The notes under the pieces: model-generated
The model's input: the letters and a program-made list of their open reading frames with translations, nothing else
Databases searched by the model: none
What the model was told of the DNA's origin: nothing
In this document: positions 40,820 through 52,117 of the stretch, piece by piece
Numbering within the stretch: position 1 is the stretch's first letter
Layout of the letters: each line of letters starts with the position of its first letter
Position numbers and translations under genes: made by a program
NCBI GenBank assembly: GCA_963576725.1
Contig: OY755244.1
Coordinates: forward strand, 35,256,109 to 35,320,108
Direction of reading: 5' to 3'
From: Azorinus chamasolen
Lineage: Eukaryota; Mollusca; Bivalvia; Cardiida; Solecurtidae
DNA: 64,000 nucleotides

Positions 40820-41160
40820 TAAATACACACGTGATGAATATTTCCGCGACTTTGCACAAAGCGTGCTGAATATGTGTATTTTGTTATCCTAGCCAGTAAT
40901 TACAATTTGCGTCTAGTTAGCCGTAAAACAATTAACAGTAATTATTTGGAACTATTAGCTTACTTCCGTAATGTCCATGTTTTTGTATCTTTTATTTTCC
41001 CCAACGCAGCCGCCAAATCAATTGTCATACACAAGCCGGATATTGTTTCCGTTGTGTGTTAAAGCAGAGGTCCAGAAAAGATGTGTTAATTATGTTTCCA
41101 CCGAACCCTGTGTTGTGACCACTCTTGAGAATCGTCTCGAAAATGTTCAACTTTGTTTAT
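40820..41160. other. Unassigned, leading into a tandem array
   Basis: A degenerate first array unit (ccaacgcagccgccaaatca) appears near 41000, and a PAL-E fragment (ccaccgaaccctgtgttgtg accactcttgagaatcgtctc) at about 41097-41140. Confidence 0.5.
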
Positions 41161-41164
41161 ATAT

Positions 41165-42075
41165 TTTATTTTCCTCAACGCAGTCGCCAAATCAATGTTC
41201 ATGTTTGTTTATAGGCCTATATTTTACTTTCCTCAATGCAGCCACCAAATCAATGTTCATATTTTACTTGTTTTAATTTCCCTCAACACAACCGCCGAAT
41301 CAATGTTAATATTTGTTTACATCTTTTTTTTTAGTTTACTAACGCAATCGGCAAATCAATGTTAATATTTTTACACATTTTTATTTTTCCTCAATGCAGT
41401 CGCTAAATCAATGTTCATATTTTATTACATTTTTTATTTTCCTCAATGCAGTCGCCGAATCAATGTTCATATTCGTTTACATTTTCTATTTTCCTCAAAG
41501 CAGTCGCCAAATCAGTGTTCATATTTGTTCACATTTTTATTTTTCCTCAACGCTGTCGCCAAATTAATGTTTATATTTATTTTTACATTTTTTTCTATTT
41601 TCCTCAAAGCAGTCGCCAAATCAATATTCATCTTGTTTACATTTTCTATTTTCCTCAACGCAGTTGCAAAATCAATGTTCATATTTGTTGATTTTTTTTT
41701 AATTTCCTCAACGAAACAGCCAAACTAATGTTCATATTTGTTTACATTTTTCACTCAGTGCAGTCGCCAAATCAATGTTCATATTTGTTTACATGTTTAC
41801 TATCCTCAACGCAGCAGCCAAATTAATGTTCATATTTGTTTTTCATGTTTTACTTTCCCCAACGCAGCAGCCAAATTAATGTTCATATTTGTTTTTCATG
41901 TTCCCCAACGCAGCAGCCAAATTAATGTTCATATTTGTTTTTCATGTTTTACTTTCCCCAACGCAGCACCAAATTAATGTTCATATTTGTTTTTCATGTT
42001 CCCCAACGCAGCAGCCAAATTAATGTTCATATTTGTTTACATTTTTTATTTTCCTCAACGCAGTCTCCAAAAGGC
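41165..42075 (+). repeat. Tandem array, unit 50-58 bp, about 16-18 copies
   Basis: Unit landmarks: tcctcaacgcagtcgccaaa, tcaatgttcatatttgttta and cattttttattt. Measured spacings between successive caatgttcat-type motifs are 58, 50, 56, 52, 52, 52, 52, 57 and 51 in the first half. Overlapping open frames rich in F, I and Q are shadows of the period. Confidence 0.92.
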
Positions 42076-42079
42076 CACG

Positions 42080-43035
42080 ATTAGCAGGAAAAGGGTTAAC
42101 GCGTTTTTGACAATCCTCAAATGGGTACTTTGTATTTATATTAACTCACGTGCATATTTCTCTTTGTAGTGGATAGTAAACAATGAAAGACAAATAACGA
42201 TTTTAGTATTTAGGTACGCACATTTATCTGTAGATCTGATCATGCATATCAATGTTTGCAGATTCACGTTTTAACGGCACATGGATAACTGTCTTGTAAT
42301 CTTTGTTCAAATATGTAATTATGAATGTATAAAACTCATGTTGAGATAACACATATTTTACCATATAACCTACGGTGTGAGAGTGCCGAAACTGAGTGCC
42401 ATAAACCGCGGAAAGTAACTCGGCATCTCAGCAGGATGCAAACGATTTGATACTCCGACTGTGTTGTTGAAAAGAAATACAAGATATATCAAACATGACA
42501 ACTAAAGTCAGTGACATATGTTAACATCAAATGTTTGTCTAATGAGGGACGAAAATAATGCAAAGTGCAAGAGGCTTTTTAGCAAGGACTAGCTCTATTT
42601 ATGTAAGAAATAATGACTGTATGATTGTGCAGTAGTTGAACTTTTCAATATTGCCATTATGTACAGGAAAAATATTGACCATGGGCGTGATGGTACATGC
42701 TGCAGAATAGAGCTGTATTACCTCACAAGCAAACACAGCAGACGACTCCCTCAAGACACCATGTTGGGTACAAGTAATGCAGATATCTCATTTGGTATTC
42801 TGTACAGTTTTTGATAAGCATCAACTAACCACCTGCTTCTTATTCAGTATGTGTTAGTCTATATTTGGTGGTACACTCGGTTCTGTCTGAAAAACCCCAT
42901 CATTTCGAAGGTCTGACTATATGTAAACAGTCCCATGCTTTGTGTAAATTTAACAAGAGTACCGCATACGGTACATCATACGCCCACTTGCAAACTTTCT
43001 CTGATTCAACATGCCTTATAAGTGTTGACATTTTC
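42080..43035. other. Mostly unassigned, with MITE remnants
   Basis: A TTAA-4 remnant (aaagtaactcggcatctcagc aggatgcaaac, about 42408-42445) and a decayed TTAA-2 left half (ctatttatgtaagaaataatg ... gcaaacacagcagacgactcc, about 42595-42750). No coding region recognised. Confidence 0.5.
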
Positions 43036-43039
43036 TAAT

Positions 43040-45497
43040 CTGTGCTTCAGATCTTGATTTCCATATTAAGGTGATACTATTTTTTTTTAAAAAATGAAGT
43101 GAATATCTTATTAAATAAAAAAGTTACAGCTAATCCTCATTTTTGCAGATTTTTGTAAAGTGCAACGGCCATAACTCTGTAAAGACAAACTGAATGAACC
43201 TCGAAATAAACTCAGCTTCAAATTTTGTTGCTTAAAACATTTGTGTTAAGTTTCATTTATATCATTTTAATAGTTTTCCCAGAAAACAAAAGACAAACTA
43301 AAAGTTGACCGACTAACAAAGCAACGAACACACGAAGTTCAAGGACCATAACTTTAGAATAAAATGACATATCAAAACCCCCGCAATATATGTGAAAATT
43401 CACATTAAGGTTTAACCATATAAAAAAATTGAAGTAAATATCATTTCAAATGAAAAAGTTATGGCCATCCTCATATTTGCATAGATTTGCATTATTTTTT
43501 TAAGTGCAAGGGCCATAACTCCGAAACAACAAATCAAATGATCCTCAGAATCGACTTAGCTTCAGGTCTTGATGCATTAAACATGTGTATGAAGTTTCAT
43601 TAATATCTGTCAAATAGTTTTGCCAGAAAACAGCGGACAAACTATTTGCATATATTTGCATTTTTTTAAGTAAAAGGGCAATAACTCCGAAACGAAAAAT
43701 CAAATAAACCTCAAAATCGACTCAGCATCAGATCTTGATGCATTAAACATTTTTGTGAAGTTTCATTAATATCTCTCAAATAGTTTTCCCAGAAAACAGC
43801 GGACAAACTATTTGCATTATTTTTAAGGACAAGGGCCATAACTCTGAAACGAAAAATCAAATGACCCTCAGAATCAATTCAGTTTCAGATCTTGATGCAT
43901 TAAACATTTGTGTGAAGTTTCATTAATATCTCTCAAATAGTTTTCCCAGAAAACAGCGGACAAACTATTTGCATATTGTTTAAGGACAAGGGCCATAACT
44001 CTGAAATGAAAAATCAAATGAACCTCAGAGTCAATTCAGCTTCAGATCTTGATGCATTACACATTTGTGTGAAGTTTCATTAATATCTGTCAAATAGTTT
44101 CCCCAGAAAACAGCGGACAAACTATTTGCATGTTTTGCATTATTTTTTAAGTAAAAGGACCATAACTCCGAAACGACATATCAAATGAACCTCAGAATCG
44201 ACTCAGCTTCAGACCTTGATGCATTAAACATTTGTGTGAAGTTTCATAAATATCTCTCAAACAGTTTTCCCAGAAAACAGCGGACAAACTATTTGCATAT
44301 TTTTAAGGACAAGGGCCATAACTCCGAAACGACAAATCAAATGAACCTCAGAATCAACTCAGCTTCAGATCTTGATGCATTAAACATTTGTGTGAAGTTT
44401 CATTAATATCTCTCAAATAGTTTTCCCAGAAAACAGCGGACAAACTATTTGCATATATTTGCATTTTTTTAAGTAAAAGGGCAATAACTCCGAAACGAAA
44501 AATCAAATAAACCTCAAAATCGACTCAGCATCAGATCTTGATGCATTAAACATTTTTGTGAAGTTTCATTAATATCTCTCAAATAGTTTTCCCAGAAAAC
44601 AGCGGACAAACTATTTGCATTATTTTTTAAGGACAAGGGCCATAACTCTGAAACGAAAAATCAAATGACCCTCAGAATCAATTCAGTTTCAGATCTTGAT
44701 GCATTAAACATTTGTGTGAAGTTTCATTAATATCTCTCAAATAGTTTTCCAGAAAACAGCGGACAAACTATTTGCATATTGTTTAAGGACAAGGGCCATA
44801 ACTCTGAAATGAAAAATCAAATGACCCTCAGAGTCAACTCAGCTTCAGATCTTGATGCATTACACATTTGTGTGAAGTTTCATTAATATCTGTCAAATAG
44901 TTTCCCCAGAAAACAGCGGACAAACTATTTGCATGTTTTGCATTATTTTTTAAGTAAAAGGACCATAACTCCGAAACGACATATCAAATGAACCTCAGAA
45001 TCGACTCAGCTTCAGACCTTGATGCATTAAACATTTGTGTGAAGTTTCATAAATATCTCTCAAACAGTTTTCCCAGAAAACAGCGGACAAACTATTTGCA
45101 TATTTTTAAGGACAAGGGCCATAACTCCGAAACGACAAATCAAATGAACCTCAGAATCAACTCAGCTTCAGATCTTGATGCATTAAACATTTGTGTGAAG
45201 TTTCATTAATATCTCTCAAACAGTTTTCCCAGAAAACAGCGGACAAACTATTTGCATATTTTTTAAGGACAAGGACCATAACTCTAAAATGAAAAATCAA
45301 ATGAACCTCAGAATCAACTCAGCTTCAGATCTTGATGCATTTAACATTTGTGTGAAGTTTCATTAATATCTGTCAAATAGTTTTCCCAGAAAACAGCGGA
45401 CAAACAAAATGTTGACGGACGAACGAACGAACGAACGAACGAACGGACGGACAGGGCCACGACAATATACGACCACCTTTATTAGGTGGGCGTATAA
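43040..45497 (+). mobile_element. HEL-G pearl/Helitron-like element with 12 or more tandem cores and a higher-order repeat
   Basis: Cores are marked by cagaaaacagcgg at 43624, 43790, 43947, 44104, 44271, 44427, 44593, 44750, 44907, 45074, 45230 and 45387. A diverged core lies upstream (43060-43330). The last core is followed by aaaatgttgacggacgaacg, a (GAAC/GGAC)n tract, ccacgacaatatacgacc and a short hairpin ending gtgggcgtataaaaa. Spacings repeat as 166,157,157,167,156 twice, so a five-core block of 803 bp is duplicated. Two identical 73-codon frames exactly 803 bp apart (44185 and 44988) are shadows of this duplication. Confidence 0.88.
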
Positions 45498-45584
45498 AAA
45501 GGCTCAGAAGTCTATCAAAACAGGATAATTTTGTAGTTTGTTTAACGAAAAGTAGTGGTGTGTAGATAGAAGTTTAAAAATACT

Positions 45585-45720
45585 TCAAATTGTGAAAGTG
45601 TGATGTTAAAGTATTGATGTCATTTGTGTCGTTCGTTCACGTAGTAGACAAAATTCGTTCGCGTTTTAGTTCCGTATCAATCGTAACTACTTGGCGATGT
45701 GCCGATTGGTTCTCGAGCTT
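45585..45720 (+). repeat. Dispersed repeat J, copy 2
   Basis: Matches 14975-15110: gtgaaagtgtgatgttaaag, tagacaaaattcgttcgcg, ttttagttccgtatcaatcg, gtgccgattggttctcg. Confidence 0.6.
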
Positions 45721-45774
45721 ACCCGATTGGTTCCGTACAATGTTTTCGTTCAAGAACAAGAAATTACAAGTAGC

Positions 45775-45885
45775 TATGTAAACCGGCAGGATCCAACCTG
45801 TTTGACACTCGGTCAATAGTTTCTCAAAAACCAGATCCAAATTTGAGCGGCTATTGTTTTTCCACAGCGGGCCAAGGGTTGAAAT
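45775..45885. mobile_element. TTAA-4 MITE, one half
   Basis: caggatccaacctgtttgac, actcggtcaatagtttctcaa, accagatccaaatttgagcgg and ccacagcgggccaagggtt. Confidence 0.7.
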
Positions 45886-45995
45886 GACGCCGGTGACAAA
45901 TGAAGGAAATAACGCTATGTTTAGTGAGATAGGAGTGACTCATTGACATTTAGATGTGCCAAAAAGACAATGTCTGTTTACCTCTTTCGCCGCCA

Positions 45996-46228
45996 TAACC
46001 CACTCCCTTCTACTGACGCCTTTTGACGCCTCTGCAATAGTCATTTTTGAAACCATAGTGATAAGTCGAGCATTTGCTCCATAGGAGCAAATGCTTTATT
46101 TATCACCATGGTTTCAAGAGTATACAATTCTGAACAGAATCCTTTTGGCTAGAAAGTTTAATGCTCCTTCTTAGAGGATTTATTCCAAGAGGTTGTTTCT
46201 CAAAATAGTCTATGAGGGAATGGCATTG
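45996..46228 (+). mobile_element. TTAA-1 MITE, complete but diverged
   Basis: ataacccactcccttctact to gagggaatggcatt. Apex gctccataggagc; interior ctagaaagtttaatgctcc. Confidence 0.85.
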
Positions 46229-46234
46229 GCGAAA

Positions 46235-46670
46235 ACATGATAACCTTTGCAAACAGTTTGGATCCAGATGAGACGCCAAACGTTTGGTAGTCCAATTATG
46301 TTTGTTGAAAACAAAATATGTAGGAATTCTCCTTGATATATGACGGTAATATTTGCAGGTGAAACTTATTTGGAGTTGAATTGGTTAATCCACATGATTT
46401 GTTATTGTAACAATGTGAACGGTTAATGATGATTGGAAATCACAACGCTATGCCCCGAAGCACTTTATTAGTCAAAGACGTCGTCTATCAATTACGGAAT
46501 TGCAGTTCCATTGTTCATAATAGAAATGGATTTACCGTGTTGTTAATTTGAAGATGATGGAACCAACCCTTTGAATGCCGTATATTAAATATTCAACGTT
46601 GAATGGCAAATATAGAGTACGAAAGGCTTAATTTGGTTGAGGATTTTAATGGCAAACAGTCACTGATATA
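46235..46670. other. TTAA-4 left arm, then unassigned
   Basis: caaacagtttggatccagatg agacgcc at 46252-46285, then about 380 bp with nothing recognised. Confidence 0.5.
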
Positions 46671-46674
46671 CTTG

Positions 46675-47002
46675 TACATTTGAACTTCGATATCTCGAAC
46701 TTCAAGGGACCACACAAATTACTTCGAGATAACGGAGGTTCGATTCATCCGAATTTGGATATGAACACTATCTCAAGTTCACAGCTGAATGCAGGTCAAA
46801 AGTTATGCTGAATGCACCTGTAGGAACTTTCAGCATTGCTTTCGACCAACATTAAGCTGTCACATGTGTTTCTAGATATGTGTAGTGATACATTTTAGAA
46901 CAATTCTGTATAGTAAATTTTGCAATGACCGAACTTTTACTTCGAGCGATCCCGCAGTTCGAGTTAACTGAGTTCGAGTTATCGATCGAAGTTCAACTGC
47001 AT
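46675..47002. mobile_element. TA-4 MITE
   Basis: catttgaacttcgatatctcg to cgagttatcgatcgaagttcaactg. Core cacagctgaatgcaggtcaaa / cgaccaacattaagctgtca; apex tgcacctgtaggaact is diverged. Confidence 0.82.
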
Positions 47003-47032
47003 AAACTAAGGTTGACAGTATTCTTCGGCACT

Positions 47033-47180
47033 GGTATCTATAAGAATCACTGGTATCTATCAGTATCGATAGTATCTGTCAATGGCATTGGTATATGTCA
47101 GTATATCTGGTATATGTCACTATCAGTATCACTGGTATCTATCAGTATCACTGATATATACCTGTATCACTGGTATCTGT
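47033..47180 (+). repeat. Degenerate short tandem repeat
   Basis: Variants of tcactggtatctatcagta repeated about seven times. Confidence 0.85.
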
Positions 47181-47184
47181 CCAA

Positions 47185-47935
47185 GTTGTATGTGCGTGCA
47201 AGTACGACGAACGAGATTTTTTCCGCCCTTTGTCGAGATGGGGCTACATGTATATATAAGACGACCTTCCGAAGTTCTCCAGAACTCCCAGCTAATGCTG
47301 CCTAAAGATGCCGCCCATTTCACCACAGAGACTCCGGGTTCTGATGCTGCAGTAGCAGCTTCAAGTGACAGAGCCTGAGATTGCGTGGTATTACTTGCCT
47401 TTATATGGTAGAGAGAGAGGGGGAGAGGCAACAGGGACGTCGACGCAGGAGATTGTGGGTTCTGCAGAAATCAGCACACACAACGTGCTTTGTAATTGTG
47501 GAGCAAATGCTTATTCGGAACGGTCCACGTGAGTTCTACGTGCTCATTATATAGTAGAGCTGGGGAAGTGCCCAGTTTGCACAAACCACGCACTTATCAC
47601 GTGCACAGCACGCATATGCTAAGTGCGCCGTCCGTAATGCAAGTGACCGTGGGAAAACATTAAAAGACTCATGGAGTCGGTACGTTGTGCGCTCAGTGGC
47701 AGTAGAAGGCACGCGCGTCACCCGTACTGGGGTGAATCCGTAGCCCAAACGCAGCAAAAGTTCCCCATGCACTAAAAGTGCTACGGTGTGTCTGCGTGCT
47801 CCCAAATCCGTACGGAGGCGGTACTTACCACGTACGGATCCCCAACTTTTGCCCATGATTTTGCAAGTAGACAGCACGCACTTGCACGTACGACGGGTTG
47901 GGACCACGGCTTTACATAGAACTCCAAATATAGAT
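47185..47935. other. GC-richer block of unknown nature
   Basis: 47190-47440 carries overlapping frames on both strands (minus: SQALSLEAATAASEPGVSVV). 47520-47910 is rich in ACGTAC/GCACGT motifs, with a long minus-strand frame of 123 codons. I recognise no domain. The composition differs from the flanking AT-rich MITE sequence, so an unknown transposon or an old gene fragment is possible. Confidence 0.35.
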
Positions 47936-47937
47936 GC

Positions 47938-48090
47938 GTAAATTAAAACATTTTCAAGAATAACTTCTTTATTTCTCCACCAAACCCTATGTTGTGACCA
48001 CTCTTTAGAATCGTCTCGAACATAGGGTTTGGTGGAGAAAAGACCAGTTCAGTATTTGAGTACGCACCTTTATCTGTTGCTCTGGGGCCC
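47938..48090 (+). mobile_element. PAL-E element, inner arm lost
   Basis: cattttcaagaataacttct, tttctccaccaaaccctatgt, gaccactctttagaatcgtctc, then directly gaacatagggtttggtggag and cagtatttgagtacgcacct. Confidence 0.83.
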
Positions 48091-48091
48091 G

Positions 48092-48548
48092 ATTAATACA
48101 ATAACTTCTGCCGTACGAAGTTTAAAAGCTGCACACTAGACTTTGCAATTATTTCGGCTGTCCGAGCAGTAGCGATTGTCGTAGATTAGCACTTACGATC
48201 ATTTTGGTCGAAAAATGGAAGAGAAGATATCTGAGAATTGTAGCGGACGATGTCCTGTTGTAAAAATGGTGCCTGCTAGAAGGTGCTTCCTAGTCTTGCA
48301 GCGGCAAAGGTGAACGTTCGATTGTGGTGTATAGTTATTTTCTCATTTGATTATGATCGAGGATGGTTTGCACTCTTAAAATATGCCGGGTGCCACCTTG
48401 GCATCCTTGATGACGTCCAAAATGGCGTCCAGGAAGAAGGAGAAAATAACCCCCAAAAAATACAATTCATATATACCTAATGTTTTGAAACTTATGCGAT
48501 AATAGTAATTAAATTGAACAAAACTTGTTAGAAATAACGTCCACTACT
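48092..48548. other. Unassigned sequence
   Basis: No repeat or gene recognised; a 65-codon frame at 48283-48480 has no recognisable features. Confidence 0.45.
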
Positions 48549-48549
48549 G

Positions 48550-48777
48550 TTAAACCATTCCCTGATGTTGACGACTTTTGACGACTCTGTAAAAGTCACT
48601 TTGTGAAACAATTGTGATAAATAGAGCATTTGCTCCTATAGGAGCAAATGCTCTTTTATCACAATTGTTTCAAACTACAAAAATCTAAAATGTTCCTTTT
48701 CTCTAGTTAATGCTCCTTTTCGGTAGATTTATTCAAAGAGGTTGTATCTAAAAATAGCCTATGAGGTAATGGGTTAA
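48550..48777 (+). mobile_element. TTAA-1 MITE with a compensated base pair
   Basis: TTAAACCATTCCCTGATGTT to GAGGTAATGGGTTAA. The arms read gaaacaattgtgat / atcacaattgtttc where the family has gaaaccattgtgat / atcacaatggtttc. Confidence 0.92.
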
Positions 48778-48894
48778 ATAAAGCATATCTGCCAACATAG
48801 CTTCCAATATGGCGACTAAAGTATAGTAGTATTTACGTGAAATATGATGACCATTCCTATGGATTCATCAAAATGATAAATTGATTGAATGACC

Positions 48895-49078
48895 AGGGTC
48901 CATGCTTATAAAACTTTTAGTTGAGTCTGAGTTCGTTCTCAAGTTTTTGATTGGTCAGATTTGAGCCTTTGGCTTAAATCTGACCAATCAAAAGCTTGAG
49001 AACTCAAATCTGACCAATCAAAAGCTTGAGAACAAACTCAGACTCAACTAAAAAGCTTTAAAAGCATGGACCCTGTTC
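48895..49078. mobile_element. PAL-K element, complete, one arm duplicated
   Basis: cagggtccatgcttataaaac to ttaaaagcatggaccctg ends; arms gagtctgagttcgttctcaag / gaacaaactcagactcaac. The segment aaatctgaccaatcaaaagc ttgagaac occurs twice on the right. Confidence 0.82.
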
Positions 49079-49351
49079 TCTGCAACGCATTGACTTGTTA
49101 GAGCTGGTTCTTCAAAGAAGCCTTTGATTTTGTAATTCACCAAATTCGTCAGAAAGAGACGTTGAAAGTACGCCAATTCGTGTCGTGTCAGTATCGCGAC
49201 CAATGACTTGTATGCCTATTTAAAGCTGTTGAATAGAAAAGAGATGCTTTAAACACTTTGGCTTGTCAAACTTTGACTTTTAGTCTCGTTCATGGTAATA
49301 ATGTTCTTTTGTATCGTATAGCTTGCAGCAATATTGATCTGCGTGTAACAT

Positions 49352-49575
49352 TCAATCTTCTCCTTCATATAAACGCTTTTTGACGCATTTGCAAACAGAG
49401 TTGACCCCGATCAGACGGCTCCTATAGGAACCGTCTTATCAGGGTCTGCTCTGTTTACTCATGGAACTATAATAGAAGTAATTCTACAGTTTCTACTAAT
49501 ACTATTTTGTACAAATGCCATTATAAAAAATTCAGCTAATGAATATCATGATGCCATTACTTCTTATACGAAACG
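49352..49575 (-). mobile_element. TTAA-2 MITE, ends eroded
   Basis: aatcttctccttcatataaa to cttatacgaaacgggtga. The core is ttgaccccgatcagacgg - ctcctataggaa - ccgtcttatcagggtctg. Confidence 0.82.
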
Positions 49576-49579
49576 GGTG

Positions 49580-50114
49580 AATCATGAGCCTTGTAAGCCC
49601 AGCAAAAAGTGCTGACATTGATTTATAGAAATCGGTCGATACAATAAAACTTGTGGGACAAAAAAGAAGTACGACCATTACTCTACATACATTACTCTAC
49701 ATACGAAAAAACACACAAATATTCAGCGCATGCAACATTCTTTAGAGGCAATGCATAAAATGCTTGAATTAACCCTGTGTGTGCGGGAAAAGAATTCACG
49801 GACATGTGCAAACAGTTTAACCAATATCAGATGGCTCAATCAAGGTCTCTACTATTTGCCATTCAACATCATCTGGCAACTTATACAATATCATACCGAG
49901 TGGGTTATATACTTTAAATACACTTTGAATAAATATTCAGCGTTTTTGAAACGGTGTTTAAAAAGTTATTTCCCTGACAAAGCTTTTTGATGTCGCTTTG
50001 GGTAGATATAAAAATGAAACTGCGCAATTCAAGGCTTAAATTATTTATCCCTGTCAATGAGTACTTCGTGTTCTCTAGTGGGCGAGGCTGGTGTCTCGCG
50101 ACATCTAATACTTA
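49580..50114. other. Unassigned sequence
   Basis: An 86-codon frame at 49730-49990 overlaps a weak TTAA-4-like piece (gcaaacagtttaaccaatatc agatg). No protein features recognised. Confidence 0.45.
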
Positions 50115-50115
50115 T

Positions 50116-50318
50116 AATGCTAAGCGCGGCCTGGTTGGCATTTGCAAACAGCTTGGATCCAGATGAGACGCCGAGTAACTCGGCGTCTCATCAGGATCCA
50201 AGCTGTTTGACACTCGGTCAATAATTTCTCAAACGCTTTTGCAAATCAGAAGTAATTAAAAAATGCAACAGATCAGAGTTTTGGCGGACATAGTTTTTGT
50301 CAGCAAGATAAGGGTTAA
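50116..50318. mobile_element. TTAA-4 MITE, complete
   Basis: taatgctaagcgcggcctgg, hairpin caaacagcttggatccagat...aggatccaagctgtttg with a gacgccgagtaactcggcgtc apex, then actcggtcaataatttctc and agcaagataagggTTAA. Confidence 0.88.
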
Positions 50319-50367
50319 AAAGAAATTAAAGAACGTCATCCGTACATGATATCAGAATTCCAATCAG

Positions 50368-50586
50368 TCCTAATCCTTGCACCGCTGTGAACAAACTGAT
50401 GTCTCCTTCAATTTGGATCTTGGACAGTTGTGACTATTTCCGAGTCGCCCAAGCTGTTGAGAAATTATTGACCGAGTGTCAAACAGCTTGGATCCAGATG
50501 AGACGCCGAGTAACTCGGCGTCTCATCTGGATCCAAGCTGTTTGAAACTGCGAATAAAAGGTCGCGAATAGCGGGAAAAGGGTTAA
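50368..50586. mobile_element. TTAA-4 MITE with a perfect 65-bp palindrome
   Basis: ctaatccttgcaccgctgtg, cgcccaagctgttgagaaat, then 50480-50544 with 32-nt arms and a single central base (caaacagcttggatccagat ... its exact complement), then gcgggaaaagggTTAA. Confidence 0.92.
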
Positions 50587-50830
50587 AACATTTAAATCTT
50601 TTTCATTGATGAGATTGATCAACACGTAACAGATTCGTCAGTATTGTTTAGCAACATTGTAAATAGTTTACCCTACCTGAGCAACGCAAAGTGAAACATA
50701 TGCACATGTATGGTTCGATTCTGACCCGTGAGCTATGACCTTTACGACGAGTCCATCCGTATAGAGGTAAAACGCGTCACAAACCATGTATTTGTTCTGG
50801 AGTTACATTACCTGACATGTGATAAGCATA

Positions 50831-51026
50831 TACAGTAGAACCCCTCTAATGCGATAACATGGGTGTCTTTATGAGCAGATGGTTGCTTAATGCAGTACAA
50901 AAGTAATGCAGAAAGCTCCTGTAGGAGCTTTCTGCATTACTTTTGTCCTGCATTAAGCTACCACCTGCATCTAGCATCTATAATTATACCTTTTTTAGGT
51001 GGTCGCATTAGCGGGGTTTTACTGTA
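50831..51026. mobile_element. TA-2 MITE, complete
   Basis: TA-CAGTAGAACCCCTCTAATGC to GCATTAGCGGGGTTTTACTG-TA. Hairpin acaaaagtaatgcagaaagctcc - tgta - ggagctttctgcattacttttgt. Confidence 0.93.
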
Positions 51027-51179
51027 GTAACTAATACTGCACGATTACTACGAGCTTCTTGTGATCATCATTTCCACTTACCCATAAATGAGAATGGTTG
51101 CAAATTCTATAAATAGAAACGTGCAGTCACGGCTCAGCGCTCGAAATCGAACTATACACATTATGCGTATAATCTGTTA

Positions 51180-51365
51180 TTTAACCCTTTACTCCATGAG
51201 TATTCATGTAAGAAATAACGTATATATGAATATTAATTAGATTAATATTTATAACGGAAGATGAACAAGTTTTGACGTTGGTAAAAACTGTAGAATCAGA
51301 TCTATATAAGTTCCTAAGCAAACAGAGCAGACCCTGATCAGTCGTCTGGGCTGGATCTACTTTTT
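51180..51365 (+). mobile_element. TTAA-2 MITE, right end lost
   Basis: TTAACCCTTTACTCCATGAG and agcagaccctgatcagtcg - tctgggctggatctac (apex deleted). It then runs into a TA-family end remnant (gggggattttactgta, 51370-51385). Confidence 0.78.
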
Positions 51366-51389
51366 CTCTGGTAGCTTTAGGGGGATTTT

Positions 51390-51905
51390 ACTGTATAAGC
51401 ATTCGCTATATACTGGTATACATGTATACAGAAATTATTGCAGGCTATTGTACTGAACTAATTGATAATTACATAGTTAACCTACCTTTTTAGCAGAGTT
51501 TCCAAGCACACAAAACAATATTGCATTGCATTATACGATGGCCATTTGAAAAGTAGTGGCAGCAGTTCAATATTTTCCCCATTTGCACGTGCAGCCACAA
51601 GTATGGCATATCAATGGAAAGAGTCTTCGTGGTTTTATCTGTCCAACTAACCGGAAATGGCACTACATTCACGTGCAATGCAATTTTTATTTGCAGTTGA
51701 AGTACATGTACATGTATATCATACTGGCTGACAAAAATGGCCGAATCGATAATATGATAGTGACCGTAACGTTGTCGCGGGCAATAGTGTTTTATTTTAT
51801 GATATATGATTGTTTATAGTCGAACGGTTGATTAGATCGATAGATTTGCGGGCGATAGTAACGTTATTGCTTTACGTGACGGTAACGTTGTCGCGGGCAA
51901 GCTAA
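51390..51905. other. Unassigned sequence
   Basis: The motif aacgttgtcgcgggcaa occurs at about 51768-51784 and again at about 51885-51901. Otherwise nothing recognised. Confidence 0.45.
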
Positions 51906-51907
51906 TA

Positions 51908-52114
51908 TACAGTAAAACCTCTCTATAATGGCCACTAATTTTTGTTAATTAGTTGGTATTTATGACAGGTGGTTGCTTAAAGCAAGGTGAAAGTAAAATA
52001 GAACGCTCCTATAGGAGCGTTCTGTTTTACTTACACCTTGCTTTAAGCAACCACCTGCCTTTAACACAACATACTTGATGTAATTTAGTCTAATTATAGA
52101 GAGGTTTTACTGTA
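51908..52114. mobile_element. TA-1 MITE, complete
   Basis: TA-CAGTAAAACCTCTCTATAAT to ATTATAGAGAGGTTTTACTG-TA; apex perfect. Confidence 0.93.
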
Positions 52115-52117
52115 CAT

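Noticed and set aside
44185..45209. Two identical 73-codon frames as duplicated genes
   Set aside because: They lie in the HEL-G core array and reflect its 803-bp higher-order duplication.
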